From the NCBI RefSeq assembly GCF_021246465.1, contig NZ_JAHRHK010000006.1:153736-217735 (forward strand): a DNA stretch of 64,000 nt, written 5' to 3'. Positions 25,129 to 33,000 of this stretch are shown piece after piece; the first letter of the stretch is position 1, and each line of letters opens with the position of its first letter. The position numbers were made by a program, and so were the translations under genes. Under the pieces are notes generated by a model, which was given only the letters and a program-made list of their open reading frames with translations, was not told the origin of the DNA and ran no database searches. Source of the stretch: Nocardioides sp. R-C-SC26 (GTDB lineage Bacteria; Actinomycetota; Actinomycetes; Propionibacteriales; Nocardioidaceae).

Positions 25129-26592
25129 ATGACCGCCATCACCGCGCAGGCCACCGCGTCTCGTACCTATCCCTCCCTCCGCGCCGCCTGGATCCCGATG
25201 ACGGCGTTGTGTCTCGCCTTCTTCGTGGAGATGGTCGACAACACCCTGCTGTCCATCGCGCTGCCGACCATCGGGCGCGACCTGGGGGGTGGCACGACCG
25301 CCCTGCAGTGGGTCACCGGCGCCTACTCGCTCACCTTCGGCGGACTGCTGCTGACGGCGGGGTCGTTGGCCGACCGGCTGGGGCGTCGTCGGGTTCTCCT
25401 GGTCGGGCTCGCGCTGTTCGGCACGCTGAGCCTGCTCGTCGCGGCCGTGTCCTCGACCGGCGAGCTGATCGCTCTCCGTGCGGGTCTCGGCATCGCGGCC
25501 GCGGCGATGGCGCCGATCACCAATTCACTGGTCTTCCGGCTCTTCGACGACCAGGTCCTGCGCATGCGCGCGATGACCGTGATGATCGCCGTCGGCGTCA
25601 GTGGGTTCATCCTCGGCCCGTTGCTGGGTGGCACGGCGCTGGCGCACGTGCGCTGGGAGTGGTTGTTGCTGGTGAACGCGCCGATCGCGCTCGCGGCGGG
25701 GATCGGCGTGTGGCTCGGCGTCGCCGCCGACCGCCGCGACGACCTGACCGAGGACCGTCTCGATCTCCCCGGCGCCGCGGCGAGCATCGCCACGATCGGC
25801 CTGGCCTGTCTCTCCCTCACCAGCGGCGTCGAGCGCGGATGGACCTCGATCGTGACCGTTCTCGTGGTGGTGGGCGCCGTCGCCTCCGGGGCGACCTTCG
25901 TCTGGTGGGAGCGGCGCGCGGCGGCTCCGATGCTGGACCTGACGATCTTCCGTGACGGGACTGTGCGGGGTGCCGTGATCGCCCAGGCGGGCACGTCCAT
26001 CGCGATGGCGAGCGTGCTGTTCGGGCTGATCCTGCATTTCCAGTACGCCTACGGATGGAGCCCGGTACGCGCCGGCCTGGCGAATCTCCCGCTCATCGCG
26101 ACGATGCTGCTCGCGACGCCGCTCGCCGAGCGCCTCGCCGCCTCGATCGGCCACCGTCGTGCCTGCCTGGTCGGCGCCGCCTGTCTCGCGGGGTCGCTGG
26201 CCGGGCTGTCGTGGGGCGTCGACCACGGCTACGCGAGCATCGCGGTGGCGATGGTCGTGATGACGATCGGGCTCCGCCTCGTGATGACGATCTGCGCCGT
26301 GGCGTTGGTCGAGGCGATGCCGGCCAACCGGACGTCGATGGGCACGGCCCTCAACGACACCGCGCAGGAGGTCGGCACCAGCATCGGCACGGCCCTGCTC
26401 GGCACGCTCCTCGCCGTGCTCGTCACGACGCGTCTGCCCGACGGCGCGTGGAGCCCGGCCCTGGTCGCCTCGTTCTTCCAGGGCGAACGGATCGCCTACG
26501 CGGTGCTGGCCGTCGTCGTCGGCGTCGTGGCCGGCCTCGGGGCGATGACCCTGACCGACGCCCGCACCACCGAGGCGCCTGCGGAAGGATGA
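25129..26592 (+). CDS. MFS drug transporter, DHA2 (14-TM) family
   Basis: The protein has 487 residues and about 14 hydrophobic segments. TM1 carries WIPMTALCLAFFVEMVDNTLLSIALPTIG, the DHA2 family's motif D1. Motif A (GSLADRLGRRRVLL) follows TM2, and a motif-C-like glycine run (GVSGFILGPLLGG) lies in TM5. Such pumps export hydrophobic drugs using the proton gradient. GAGAGGAGG precedes the ATG. Control by the divergent TetR protein is strongly suggested by the operators in the gap. Confidence 0.92.
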   Translation: MTAITAQATASRTYPSLRAAWIPMTALCLAFFVEMVDNTLLSIALPTIGRDLGGGTTALQWVTGAYSLTFGGLLLTAGSLADRLGRRRVLLVGLALFGTLSLLVAAVSSTGELIALRAGLGIAAAAMAPITNSLVFRLFDDQVLRMRAMTVMIAVGVSGFILGPLLGGTALAHVRWEWLLLVNAPIALAAGIGVWLGVAADRRDDLTEDRLDLPGAAASIATIGLACLSLTSGVERGWTSIVTVLVVVGAVASGATFVWWERRAAAPMLDLTIFRDGTVRGAVIAQAGTSIAMASVLFGLILHFQYAYGWSPVRAGLANLPLIATMLLATPLAERLAASIGHRRACLVGAACLAGSLAGLSWGVDHGYASIAVAMVVMTIGLRLVMTICAVALVEAMPANRTSMGTALNDTAQEVGTSIGTALLGTLLAVLVTTRLPDGAWSPALVASFFQGERIAYAVLAVVVGVVAGLGAMTLTDARTTEAPAEG

Positions 26593-26620
26593 CAACGCGG
26601 ATCAGCAGGTGCGTTAATGA

Positions 26621-26635
26621 TAACGACTCTCGTTA
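26621..26635. promoter_or_regulatory. palindromic operator candidate upstream of second MFS gene
   Basis: TAACGACTCTCGTTA is a perfect inverted repeat with 6-base arms around CTC, 50-64 bases before the MFS start at 26685. An overlapping ACTCT/AGAGT repeat (26626-26639) could be an alternative reading. The AT content is higher than in surrounding DNA. No regulator gene is adjacent, so the cognate protein is unknown. Confidence 0.4.
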
Positions 26636-26684
26636 GAGTAATCTCCCCCTTTGTGTTCCGGGGATCGCGTGTTGCACGCACGGC

Positions 26685-27962
26685 GTGCAGGTGGTGCGCG
26701 TGAGGGGCGATCGGCCATCGGACACCCTCTGGACGCCGCTCTTCCGTCGCTACTTCGCGCTGCGCGTGGTCGCCATGGTCGGCAACGCTCTGAGCCTGGT
26801 GGCGTTCCCAGTGCTGGCCTATCGGCTCACCGGGCGAGCCTCGGTGACGGCGCTGATCACCGCGGCCGAGAGCCTGCCGTATCTCGCGGTCGGACTCATC
26901 GCCGGCGCGATGGCCGACCGCTGGAATCGCCGCCGGATCCTCGTGCTCACCGGTGCGCTCGGTGCCGTGCTGATGGCATCGATCCCGCTGGCGGCCGCGC
27001 TCGCCTCGGTGAACATCGTCCACGTGCTGCTCGTCGCCGTCGCGGTGGCCACGCTGTGGGTCTTCGCCGACGCCGCGACGTTCGGCGTACTTCCGCAGTT
27101 GGCCGGCCGATCGAAGCTGCCCGAGGCGACGTCGGCGTTGGCCACGGTCGGCACGGGCATCGGGGTGGTCGGGCCGGTCGTGGCCGGAGTGCTGGTCACC
27201 ACCGCCTCGCCCGTGGTGGCACTGGCGATCGACGCGGTCGCCTTCGCGTTTCTCACCGCCGGGATGATGGCGCTGCGCTGGCCCGGAAGCGAGGACCGAC
27301 CCGGGCGAGGTGCCGACCGAGATCTGCGCCGCGAGATCGGTGAGGGCGTGAGATTCCTGTGGGCTCAGCCGGTGGTGCGCTGGCTCACCGTCCTGGGCGT
27401 GGGATCGAGCCTCGCGGGAGGCGCCGTCTCGGGGCTCCTGGTGGTGCTCGGCGTGGAGCAGCTCGGGCTGGCGCGCGACGACGCCCGACTGGGGTGGCTC
27501 TACGCGGCTGCCGCCGTCGGATCCTTCGTCGGGTCCCTCGCGCTCCCGCGGGTGCAACGACGTCTCGGGGTCGGACTCATCACCACCGTCGGGTATGCCG
27601 GGATGCTCGCTCCCATGCTCGTGCTGGCCTCGCTCGGGTCGTGGGTGCCCGCACTCGTCGTACTCGCCGTCTTCCACCTCGCGTTCACCGTGGTGATCGT
27701 CAACGGCATCGTCACGCGGCAGGTGATCACGCCCGACCACCTCCAGGGCAGGGTCAACACGACGGCCCGCTTGATCGCCTGGGGCGGCGCGCCCCTCGGT
27801 GCCGCGCTCGCCGGCGTGCTCGCCGACGTCGCCGGTACGGCGTGGGCGTTGCGGCTCACCGCACTGGGCTTGGTGGTGAGTCTGACCGCGGCGTCGGTCG
27901 TCGGCGTCCCGCGCTACCCGCGCGTCGCCGTCCTGCGGGAGCGCTCGGCCCTCCCGGGATGA
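26685..27962 (+). CDS. MFS transporter (macrolide-efflux/enterobactin-exporter-like, MFS_3)
   Basis: The protein has 425 residues from the GTG at 26685; a GTG at 26700 is an equally possible start. About 12 membrane segments follow. LFRRYFALRVVAMVGNALSLVAFPVLAYRLTG and LIAGAMADRWNRRRILVLTGAL (motif A) resemble the MFS_3 group that includes macrolide and siderophore exporters. It probably exports a small molecule, identity unknown. A palindromic operator lies upstream, and the gene is in the same orientation as the preceding DHA2 pump but 92 bases away. Confidence 0.88.
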   Translation: MQVVRVRGDRPSDTLWTPLFRRYFALRVVAMVGNALSLVAFPVLAYRLTGRASVTALITAAESLPYLAVGLIAGAMADRWNRRRILVLTGALGAVLMASIPLAAALASVNIVHVLLVAVAVATLWVFADAATFGVLPQLAGRSKLPEATSALATVGTGIGVVGPVVAGVLVTTASPVVALAIDAVAFAFLTAGMMALRWPGSEDRPGRGADRDLRREIGEGVRFLWAQPVVRWLTVLGVGSSLAGGAVSGLLVVLGVEQLGLARDDARLGWLYAAAAVGSFVGSLALPRVQRRLGVGLITTVGYAGMLAPMLVLASLGSWVPALVVLAVFHLAFTVVIVNGIVTRQVITPDHLQGRVNTTARLIAWGGAPLGAALAGVLADVAGTAWALRLTALGLVVSLTAASVVGVPRYPRVAVLRERSALPG

Positions 27963-27986
27963 GACCTCCCGTGCGAGAGTCGAGGG

Positions 27987-28421
27987 GTGGCAACCACCTC
28001 GTGCGTCTTCTGCCAGATCGTCGCGGGGGAGACTCCCGCAGACGTCGTGCTCGACGAGCCCGACCTGCTCGGCTTCCTGGACCAGCGCCCCGTCTTCAAG
28101 GGGCATGTGCTGCTGGTGCCCCGCCGCCACGTGGTCACCCTGCCCGAGCTCCCGGCTGAGCTGCGTGACCCGTTCCTCGCCGCGGCACAGCGGCTCGCCA
28201 CCGCGGTGGTGGACGCGTTGGGGGCGCAGGGGAGCTTCGTGGCGATCAACAACGTTGTCAGCCAGTCGGTGCCGCACCTGCACCTGCACGTCGTGCCGCG
28301 CACGAAGGGCGACGGTCTGCGTGGCTTCTTCTGGCCGCGTCAGAAGTACGACGATCTGGCCGAGCGGTCGCACTACGCCGAGCGACTCAGGTCGGCGCTC
28401 GCCGGTGATCGACCGGGGTGA
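27987..28421 (+). CDS. HIT-family nucleotide hydrolase/transferase
   Basis: The protein has 144 residues. The histidine triad reads H97-L-H99-L-H101 in SVPHLHLHVVPR. The N-terminal CVFCQIVAGETPADVVLDEPDLLGFLDQRPVFKGHVLLVPRRHV is the Hint/HIT domain, with a CxxC pair as in many bacterial members. These enzymes cleave or transfer nucleoside phosphate groups (for example adenosine phosphoramidates). The GTG start lies 24 bases after the MFS gene, so both may share a transcript. The physiological substrate is unknown. Confidence 0.92.
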   Translation: MATTSCVFCQIVAGETPADVVLDEPDLLGFLDQRPVFKGHVLLVPRRHVVTLPELPAELRDPFLAAAQRLATAVVDALGAQGSFVAINNVVSQSVPHLHLHVVPRTKGDGLRGFFWPRQKYDDLAERSHYAERLRSALAGDRPG

Positions 28422-28432
28422 GGAACGGCTCC

Positions 28433-28466
28433 CGCAGCTGACGTGCTGGGCGAGCAGTCAGCTGCG
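28433..28466. terminator. hairpin between convergent HIT and thioesterase genes
   Basis: CGCAGCTGA (28433-28441) and TCAGCTGCG (28458-28466) form a perfect 9-bp stem with a 16-base loop, just after the HIT stop. A third copy TCAGCTGCG occurs at 28489-28497, over the end of the thioesterase gene. It could act as a bidirectional terminator, although no T-tract follows. Confidence 0.4.
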
Positions 28467-28488
28467 CGAGCACGGCCCCCGCAGCACC

Positions 28489-28956
28489 TCAGCTGCGCGG
28501 ACGCCAGCGCTTCCAGACGGCGGTGGCCTCCGCCCGCGGCTTGCCGTCGTGGACGACGCGCACCCGCGCCGTCATCTCCTCATAGCTCGCCTCGGTGACC
28601 TCGGCCTCGAGGCGCAGCTCCGCCTCCAGCGGGGTCGGACGCAGGTAGGCCAGGTCGATCCCGGCCGTCACGTAGGGCAGTGCCGCGCCCGGCAGCGCAG
28701 GCCAGTCGCGCAGGTGCGCCTCGTGCACCACGGCGGCGGCGCTGTGGCAGTCCAGCACGGTGGCGATGATGCCGCCGTTGAGGTAGCCGAGGCCGTTGTT
28801 GTGCTCGGGCCAGGGTGTGAAGCGCGCGACCACCGTCTCGCCGTCGGGGAAGGAGCGGAGCCGCAGACCGCGCTCGTTCGCCGGGCCGCAGCCGAAGCAG
28901 GTCATGGTGGGGAAGTACTGCTCCTGGAGGCTGATCGCGGTCGTCACGGCTGTCAT
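28489..28956 (-). CDS. PaaI-type hotdog-fold thioesterase
   Basis: The protein has 155 residues. The hotdog helix reads LGYLNGGIIATVLDCHSAAAVV, with the NGG-x-x-A-T-x-x-D pattern of the PaaI/4HBT thioesterases; the Asp in VLDCH is the expected catalytic acid. A Cys pair lies near the N-terminus (TMTCFGCGPANERG), a feature of a common actinobacterial subfamily. It probably hydrolyses acyl-CoA thioesters. It is convergent with the HIT gene and has no operon partner. Confidence 0.88.
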   Translation of the reverse strand: MTAVTTAISLQEQYFPTMTCFGCGPANERGLRLRSFPDGETVVARFTPWPEHNNGLGYLNGGIIATVLDCHSAAAVVHEAHLRDWPALPGAALPYVTAGIDLAYLRPTPLEAELRLEAEVTEASYEEMTARVRVVHDGKPRAEATAVWKRWRPRS

Positions 28957-29087
28957 CGTGCCAGCGGCGCCCGAGCCCGACGGCAGGCGGCGACGTCGAT
29001 CGCCGTCTCCGCTGGCCCGATCGGACTACCGCCACCCCGCGCGCTCGGCCGAGGCGGTGGGTGCCTCGGCGCTCCTAGCGTGGAAGC

Positions 29088-29849
29088 GTGAACGATGGGG
29101 CGTACACGACAGGGAATCCGCATGCGCACGTGCCGGCGATCGAGGTCGCGCGGCCGACCAGCGGTGGGGCGGTGGTGGCGATCGTGACGGCCGGGGTGCT
29201 CAACCTCGCGCTGGTGCTGGGCGGCGTGTTGGCGGCCTGCGCGCTGGCATCCGGCGAATGGACGGCCACGGACTCGAGTGCCGTCACGAGCGGTTCGGGA
29301 CCCGCTAGCGTCGAACGGGAACCGGGCGACTGGCACTGGAGTGACGACGAGATGCCCGCGGACCTGACGCCGGGCGGGCCCGTCGTCCGCGCGTCCGTGG
29401 CGTTGGCCCAGGCTGATGCCCTGGCGATCGAGGTCTATGCGACGGTCCCGAGTGACGGTCGATTGGACGCGTGGCTGACGACGTCGGGGAAGCACCTGGA
29501 CACCATCGACAGGTTGGTGGACGTGGCGATGGTCGCGGCTCGTCAGACCCTTGACGTCGAACTGCGCGGGCTGATGGTCGAGCAGGTCGACCTGTCCGAG
29601 CGAGGCGCCCGCCTGGTGGCCGCCACGCTGCGGACGATCGAGGACGACGACCCGGCCGCTCACGCGCGTCTCGAGCCCCGGTTCGACGCCGCCGATCGCG
29701 CCTGGGATCGCTGGATGGCCGACTATCTCGACTACTTCCGGTCCCACGGCGCTCCCGAGTCGGTGATCGAGACGTTCGAGCGGCAGCAGGCCGAGGCCAC
29801 CGAGGAGGCGCTGCGGCGGATCGAGCAGGGGCCGGGCCTCACGGCCTGA
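29088..29849 (+). CDS. membrane-anchored protein of unknown function
   Basis: I do not recognise this family. The GTG at 29088 gives 253 residues. One membrane segment lies at about 28-55 (VVAIVTAGVLNLALVLGGVLAACALA), followed by a Ser/Gly linker with GDWHWSDDEMP and then an acidic, largely helical extracytoplasmic domain (AQADALAIEVYATVPSDGRLDAWLTTSGKHL ... FERQQAEATEEALRRIEQG). No catalytic motif is visible. It may be a cell-envelope accessory protein. It lies upstream of the DUF3039-helicase pair but is probably a separate transcript. Confidence 0.75.
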   Translation: MNDGAYTTGNPHAHVPAIEVARPTSGGAVVAIVTAGVLNLALVLGGVLAACALASGEWTATDSSAVTSGSGPASVEREPGDWHWSDDEMPADLTPGGPVVRASVALAQADALAIEVYATVPSDGRLDAWLTTSGKHLDTIDRLVDVAMVAARQTLDVELRGLMVEQVDLSERGARLVAATLRTIEDDDPAAHARLEPRFDAADRAWDRWMADYLDYFRSHGAPESVIETFERQQAEATEEALRRIEQGPGLTA

Positions 29850-29872
29850 ACCCAGCGACCCTCGCCACCTCC

Positions 29873-29878
29873 TACACT
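29873..29878 (+). promoter_or_regulatory. -10 element, leaderless DUF3039 gene
   Basis: TACACT lies 6 bases before the GTG at 29885, the spacing expected for a leaderless actinobacterial mRNA. No ribosome site is present upstream of that GTG, which supports this. Confidence 0.45.
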
Positions 29879-29884
29879 GACCCG

Positions 29885-30154
29885 GTGACCTCCTTCGGCT
29901 TCGGATCCCGCACCGCGACCGACACCGCCGTCCGCGAGGAGGAGCGCACCATCCCGGTCGAGGACGGCGACCACGAGCGGTTCAGCCACTACGTGGAGAA
30001 GGACAAGCTCACCGAGGCGATGGTGATGGGCACGCCCGTCGTGGCCCTCTGTGGCAAGGTCTGGGTGCCGAGCCGTGCTCCGGAGAAGTTTCCGGTCTGC
30101 CCGGACTGCAAGGAGATCTGGGACTCACTCCGCGACGACGAGGGCGAGGAGTGA
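29885..30154 (+). CDS. DUF3039 small zinc-ribbon-like protein
   Basis: The protein has 89 residues. Potential metal ligands are His35 (FSHY), Cys56 (VALCGKVW), Cys72 and Cys75 (VCPDC), a zinc-ribbon-like layout typical of actinobacterial DUF3039. The tail is acidic (DDEGEE). Its stop overlaps the GTG of the helicase gene (GTGA), an arrangement I associate with actinobacteria, which points to a joint role in nucleic-acid metabolism. The molecular function is unknown. A -10 element at 29873 suggests leaderless translation. Confidence 0.88.
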   Translation: MTSFGFGSRTATDTAVREEERTIPVEDGDHERFSHYVEKDKLTEAMVMGTPVVALCGKVWVPSRAPEKFPVCPDCKEIWDSLRDDEGEE

Positions 30155-31914
30155 CCCTCGGGCCTGCCTGGCCCGAGCGAGCTGCCTGGGGTACCGCGAC
30201 GTCGCTGCGCGCTTGGCAGTCGGCCGCGCTGGATGACTACCTCGGGCGCGGGCCGCGCGACTTCCTCGCCGTCGCGACGCCGGGTGCCGGCAAGACGACG
30301 TTCGCGCTGACGGCCGCCGCCGAGCTGATCGGACGGCGGGTGGTCGACCGGATCATCGTCGTCGCGCCGACCGAGCACCTCAAGCAGCAGTGGGCCGAGG
30401 CCGCGGACCGCATGGGCCTGCCGATCGACCCGACCTACTCGGCCGGGTCCGGCAAGATCTCCAGCGACTACGTCGGTGTGGCGGTCACCTACGCCGGGGT
30501 CGCGGTGAACCCGCTCGCGCTGCGGATCCGCACCGAGCGCTTCAAGACCCTGGTCATCCTCGACGAGGTGCACCACGCCGGCGACGCTCTCTCCTGGGGC
30601 GAAGGCGTCCGCGAGGCCTTCGAACCCGCCGCGCGGCGACTCTGCCTGACCGGCACGCCGTTCCGCTCCGACGTCAACCCGATCCCCTTCGTCTCCTACG
30701 CTCCCGGCGACGACGGCGTGCCTCGTTCGGTCGCCGACTTCACCTACGGCTACGGCCACGCGCTCGCCGACCACGTCGTCCGGCCGGTGCTCTTCCTGGC
30801 CTACTCCGGCGAGATGTCGTGGCGCACCCGGGCCGGCGACGAAGTGGCGGCCAAGCTCGGCGAGCCGCTCACGAAGGACATGACCAACCAGGCGCTGCGC
30901 ACGGCGCTGGACCCCACGGGCTCGTGGATGCCGGCCGTGCTCGAGGCGGCGGACAAGCGGTTGGACGAGGTGCGCAGGCACGTCCCCGACGCGGGTGGAC
31001 TGGTGATCGCCACCGATCAGGATGACGCGCGCGCCTACGCCAAGCTGCTCCGTGCGATCAGCGGCGAGGCGCCGACCGTCGTGCTCTCGGATGAGAAGGC
31101 GGCGTCGAAGAAGATCTCGACCTTCAGTGCCGACGAGTCCAAGTGGATGGTCGCGGTGCGGATGGTCTCCGAGGGCGTCGACGTGCCGCGCCTCGCTGTC
31201 GGCGTGTACGCCACGACGACCTCCACCCCGCTCTTCTTCGCCCAGGCGATCGGCCGTTTCGTGCGGGCCCGCACTCGCGGCGAGACGGCGTCGATCTTCC
31301 TGCCCTCGGTGCCCACGCTGCTCGGGCATGCTGCCCAGCTCGAGCTCGAGCGCGACCACGTGCTCGGCCGTCGGGTCGACGACGAGTCCGACATCTTCGC
31401 CGCCGAGGACGATCTCCTGGCCCGGGCCCAGGCCGGCGAGGGTGCCTCCGACGAGCTGGCGCAGCTGCCGTTCGAGGCGTTGGGCTCGGAGGCGCGCTTC
31501 GACCACGCGCTCTACGACGGCGCGGCCTACGGCTCGGAGGAGGAGATGGACTTCCTCGGGATCCCGGGTCTGCTGGACGCCGACCAGATGCGCGACCTGC
31601 TCCAGCAGCGCACCCGCGACCAGAACTCCGCGCGGGAGCGGGCGCGCGAGTCCGCGCGGGCGACCTCGGCGAAGGAACGTGCCGCCGACGACCTGGCCGA
31701 GGTGAGCACCCACGAGCAGCTCGCCGTGCTGCGCCGCGAGCTCAACGGCCTGGTGGCAGCGTGGAACCACCGCACGGGTCAGCCGCACGGGGTGACCCAC
31801 GCGGCACTGCGCAAGGAGTGCGGCGGCCCTGCTGCCGCGGTGGCCAACGCCGAGCAGCTCTACGCGCGCATCAACCGCATCCGGGAGTGGGCGGTCGGTC
31901 GCAGGTCCGGGTGA
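30151..31914 (+). CDS. superfamily II DEAD/DEAH-type helicase
   Basis: The protein has 587 residues. Walker A ATPGAGKTT lies at 42-50, a DEVH box at 138-141, and motif III LTGTPFRSD after it. The C-terminal helicase half includes VSEGVDVPRLAVGVYATTTSTPLFFAQAIGRFVRART (motifs V/VI). The C-terminal 100 residues (TRDQNSARERARESARATSAKERAADDLAEV) are charged and probably coiled. It resembles the Res-subunit/ComFA-like helicases but lacks a nuclease, so it is a DNA or RNA translocase of unknown role. It is translationally coupled to DUF3039. Confidence 0.92.
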   Translation: MTLGPAWPERAAWGTATSLRAWQSAALDDYLGRGPRDFLAVATPGAGKTTFALTAAAELIGRRVVDRIIVVAPTEHLKQQWAEAADRMGLPIDPTYSAGSGKISSDYVGVAVTYAGVAVNPLALRIRTERFKTLVILDEVHHAGDALSWGEGVREAFEPAARRLCLTGTPFRSDVNPIPFVSYAPGDDGVPRSVADFTYGYGHALADHVVRPVLFLAYSGEMSWRTRAGDEVAAKLGEPLTKDMTNQALRTALDPTGSWMPAVLEAADKRLDEVRRHVPDAGGLVIATDQDDARAYAKLLRAISGEAPTVVLSDEKAASKKISTFSADESKWMVAVRMVSEGVDVPRLAVGVYATTTSTPLFFAQAIGRFVRARTRGETASIFLPSVPTLLGHAAQLELERDHVLGRRVDDESDIFAAEDDLLARAQAGEGASDELAQLPFEALGSEARFDHALYDGAAYGSEEEMDFLGIPGLLDADQMRDLLQQRTRDQNSARERARESARATSAKERAADDLAEVSTHEQLAVLRRELNGLVAAWNHRTGQPHGVTHAALRKECGGPAAAVANAEQLYARINRIREWAVGRRSG

Positions 31915-31933
31915 TCGCCGGCGGCGGTCCCGG

Positions 31934-32446
31934 TCAGCTCGGCGTGAAGGGCCGCGCGCCCGGGCCGGGCCGGGGTACGACGTCGCGTCGGCTGTCGATG
32001 CGATGGCCGTCGGCACAGACGAGCGCCGCCGTGGCCGGAGCGCCGCAGTCGCGATGCACCAGTTCGACCGGGACGCCGTCGGCATCGGTGTAGTAGCGGG
32101 TTCCCCAGTCGGACAGTGCCGCGAGGACCGGGTAGAGGTCGAAGCCCTTCTCGGTCAGGCGGTACTCGTGCCGCTCGCGGGCGCCGTCCTCGCGATAGGG
32201 CACGCGGCGGAGGACGTCGTGCTCGACCAGGGTCGCGAGCCGGTTGCTCAGCACTTGGCGGGGCAGCCCGCTGTGGCGCTGCATGTCGGCGAAGCGCCGC
32301 ACCCCGTTGAAGACCTCGCGGAGCACGACGACGCACCCTTTCTCGCCCAGCACCTCCAGGGCGCGCGCGATCTGGCAGTTCTCGGTCGAGATGGACAGCG
32401 CGGGCGGAGGGGCGTCGGTGGACGTGGCGGTCGCCTCGGGGGCCAT
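31934..32446 (-). CDS. HxlR-family transcriptional regulator
   Basis: The protein has 170 residues. The HxlR winged helix occupies about 20-120: CQIARALEVLGEKGCVVVLREVFNGVRRFADMQRHSGLPRQVLSNRLATLVEHDVLRRVPY. A C-terminal extension carries CGAPATAALVCADGHRI, a Cys-containing tail seen in some members that could sense redox or bind metal. A 19-bp perfect palindrome lies in the 55-base gap to the divergent thioesterase gene, so it probably represses that gene and itself. Confidence 0.9.
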   Translation of the reverse strand: MAPEATATSTDAPPPALSISTENCQIARALEVLGEKGCVVVLREVFNGVRRFADMQRHSGLPRQVLSNRLATLVEHDVLRRVPYREDGARERHEYRLTEKGFDLYPVLAALSDWGTRYYTDADGVPVELVHRDCGAPATAALVCADGHRIDSRRDVVPRPGPGARPFTPS

Positions 32447-32478
32447 GGCGCGAGTCTAGGTCTTGTTGACAGATTCAG

Positions 32479-32497
32479 CCAGCATCGCCGATGCTGG
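32479..32497. promoter_or_regulatory. HxlR operator candidate
   Basis: CCAGCATCGCCGATGCTGG is a perfect inverted repeat (9-base arms, 1-base centre). It ends 4 bases before the thioesterase ATG at 32502 and lies 32 bases from the HxlR start, so it can control both. Confidence 0.6.
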
Positions 32498-32501
32498 ATC
32501 C

Positions 32502-32963
32502 ATGAATGAGACTCAGGAGGCCTTCGACGTCTCGACCGCGACCGGCCTGGAGCTGCTGCGGGCGATGATCGAGGGTCGCATCCCGCCTGCGCCGATCTCG
32601 GAGACGATCGGGATGGTCGACTTCATCGCGGAGGAGGGCTCGGTGTCGGTCTCGCTCGATCCCGCTCCGCGCCACTACAACCCGATCGGCTCGGTGCACG
32701 GCGGCGTCATCTCCACGCTGCTCGACACCGTGGCTGCCTGCTCGGTGCACTCCACGCTCGCGGCGGGGGAGGGCTACACCTCCTTGGACCTCACCGTGAA
32801 GTTCCTCCGTCCGGTCACCGTCGCCTCGGGCCGTCTCACCGCGACCGGACGCGTGATCCACCGCGGACGCCGTACCGCCCTCGCCGAGGGGGAGATCCTC
32901 GACGCCGCAGGCAAGCGGGTCGCGCACGCGACGTCGTCCTGCATGATCTTCCCGGCCGGCTGA
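32502..32963 (+). CDS. PaaI-family hotdog thioesterase under HxlR control
   Basis: From the ATG at 32502 the protein has 153 residues. HYNPIGSVHGGVISTLLDTVAACSVHSTLAAGEGYTSLDLTVKFLRPVT contains the HGG-x-x-x-x-L-x-D motif of PaaI thioesterases; Asp in LLDT is the expected catalytic acid. An earlier in-frame TTG would put the start within the operator palindrome and is unlikely. It probably removes unwanted acyl- or aromatic-CoA. The divergent HxlR gene and the palindrome suggest inducible expression. Confidence 0.88.
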   Translation: MNETQEAFDVSTATGLELLRAMIEGRIPPAPISETIGMVDFIAEEGSVSVSLDPAPRHYNPIGSVHGGVISTLLDTVAACSVHSTLAAGEGYTSLDLTVKFLRPVTVASGRLTATGRVIHRGRRTALAEGEILDAAGKRVAHATSSCMIFPAG

Positions 32964-33000
32964 GCGGCGCCCGGTATCGCGTCGAGCCGACCCTGCCGCC

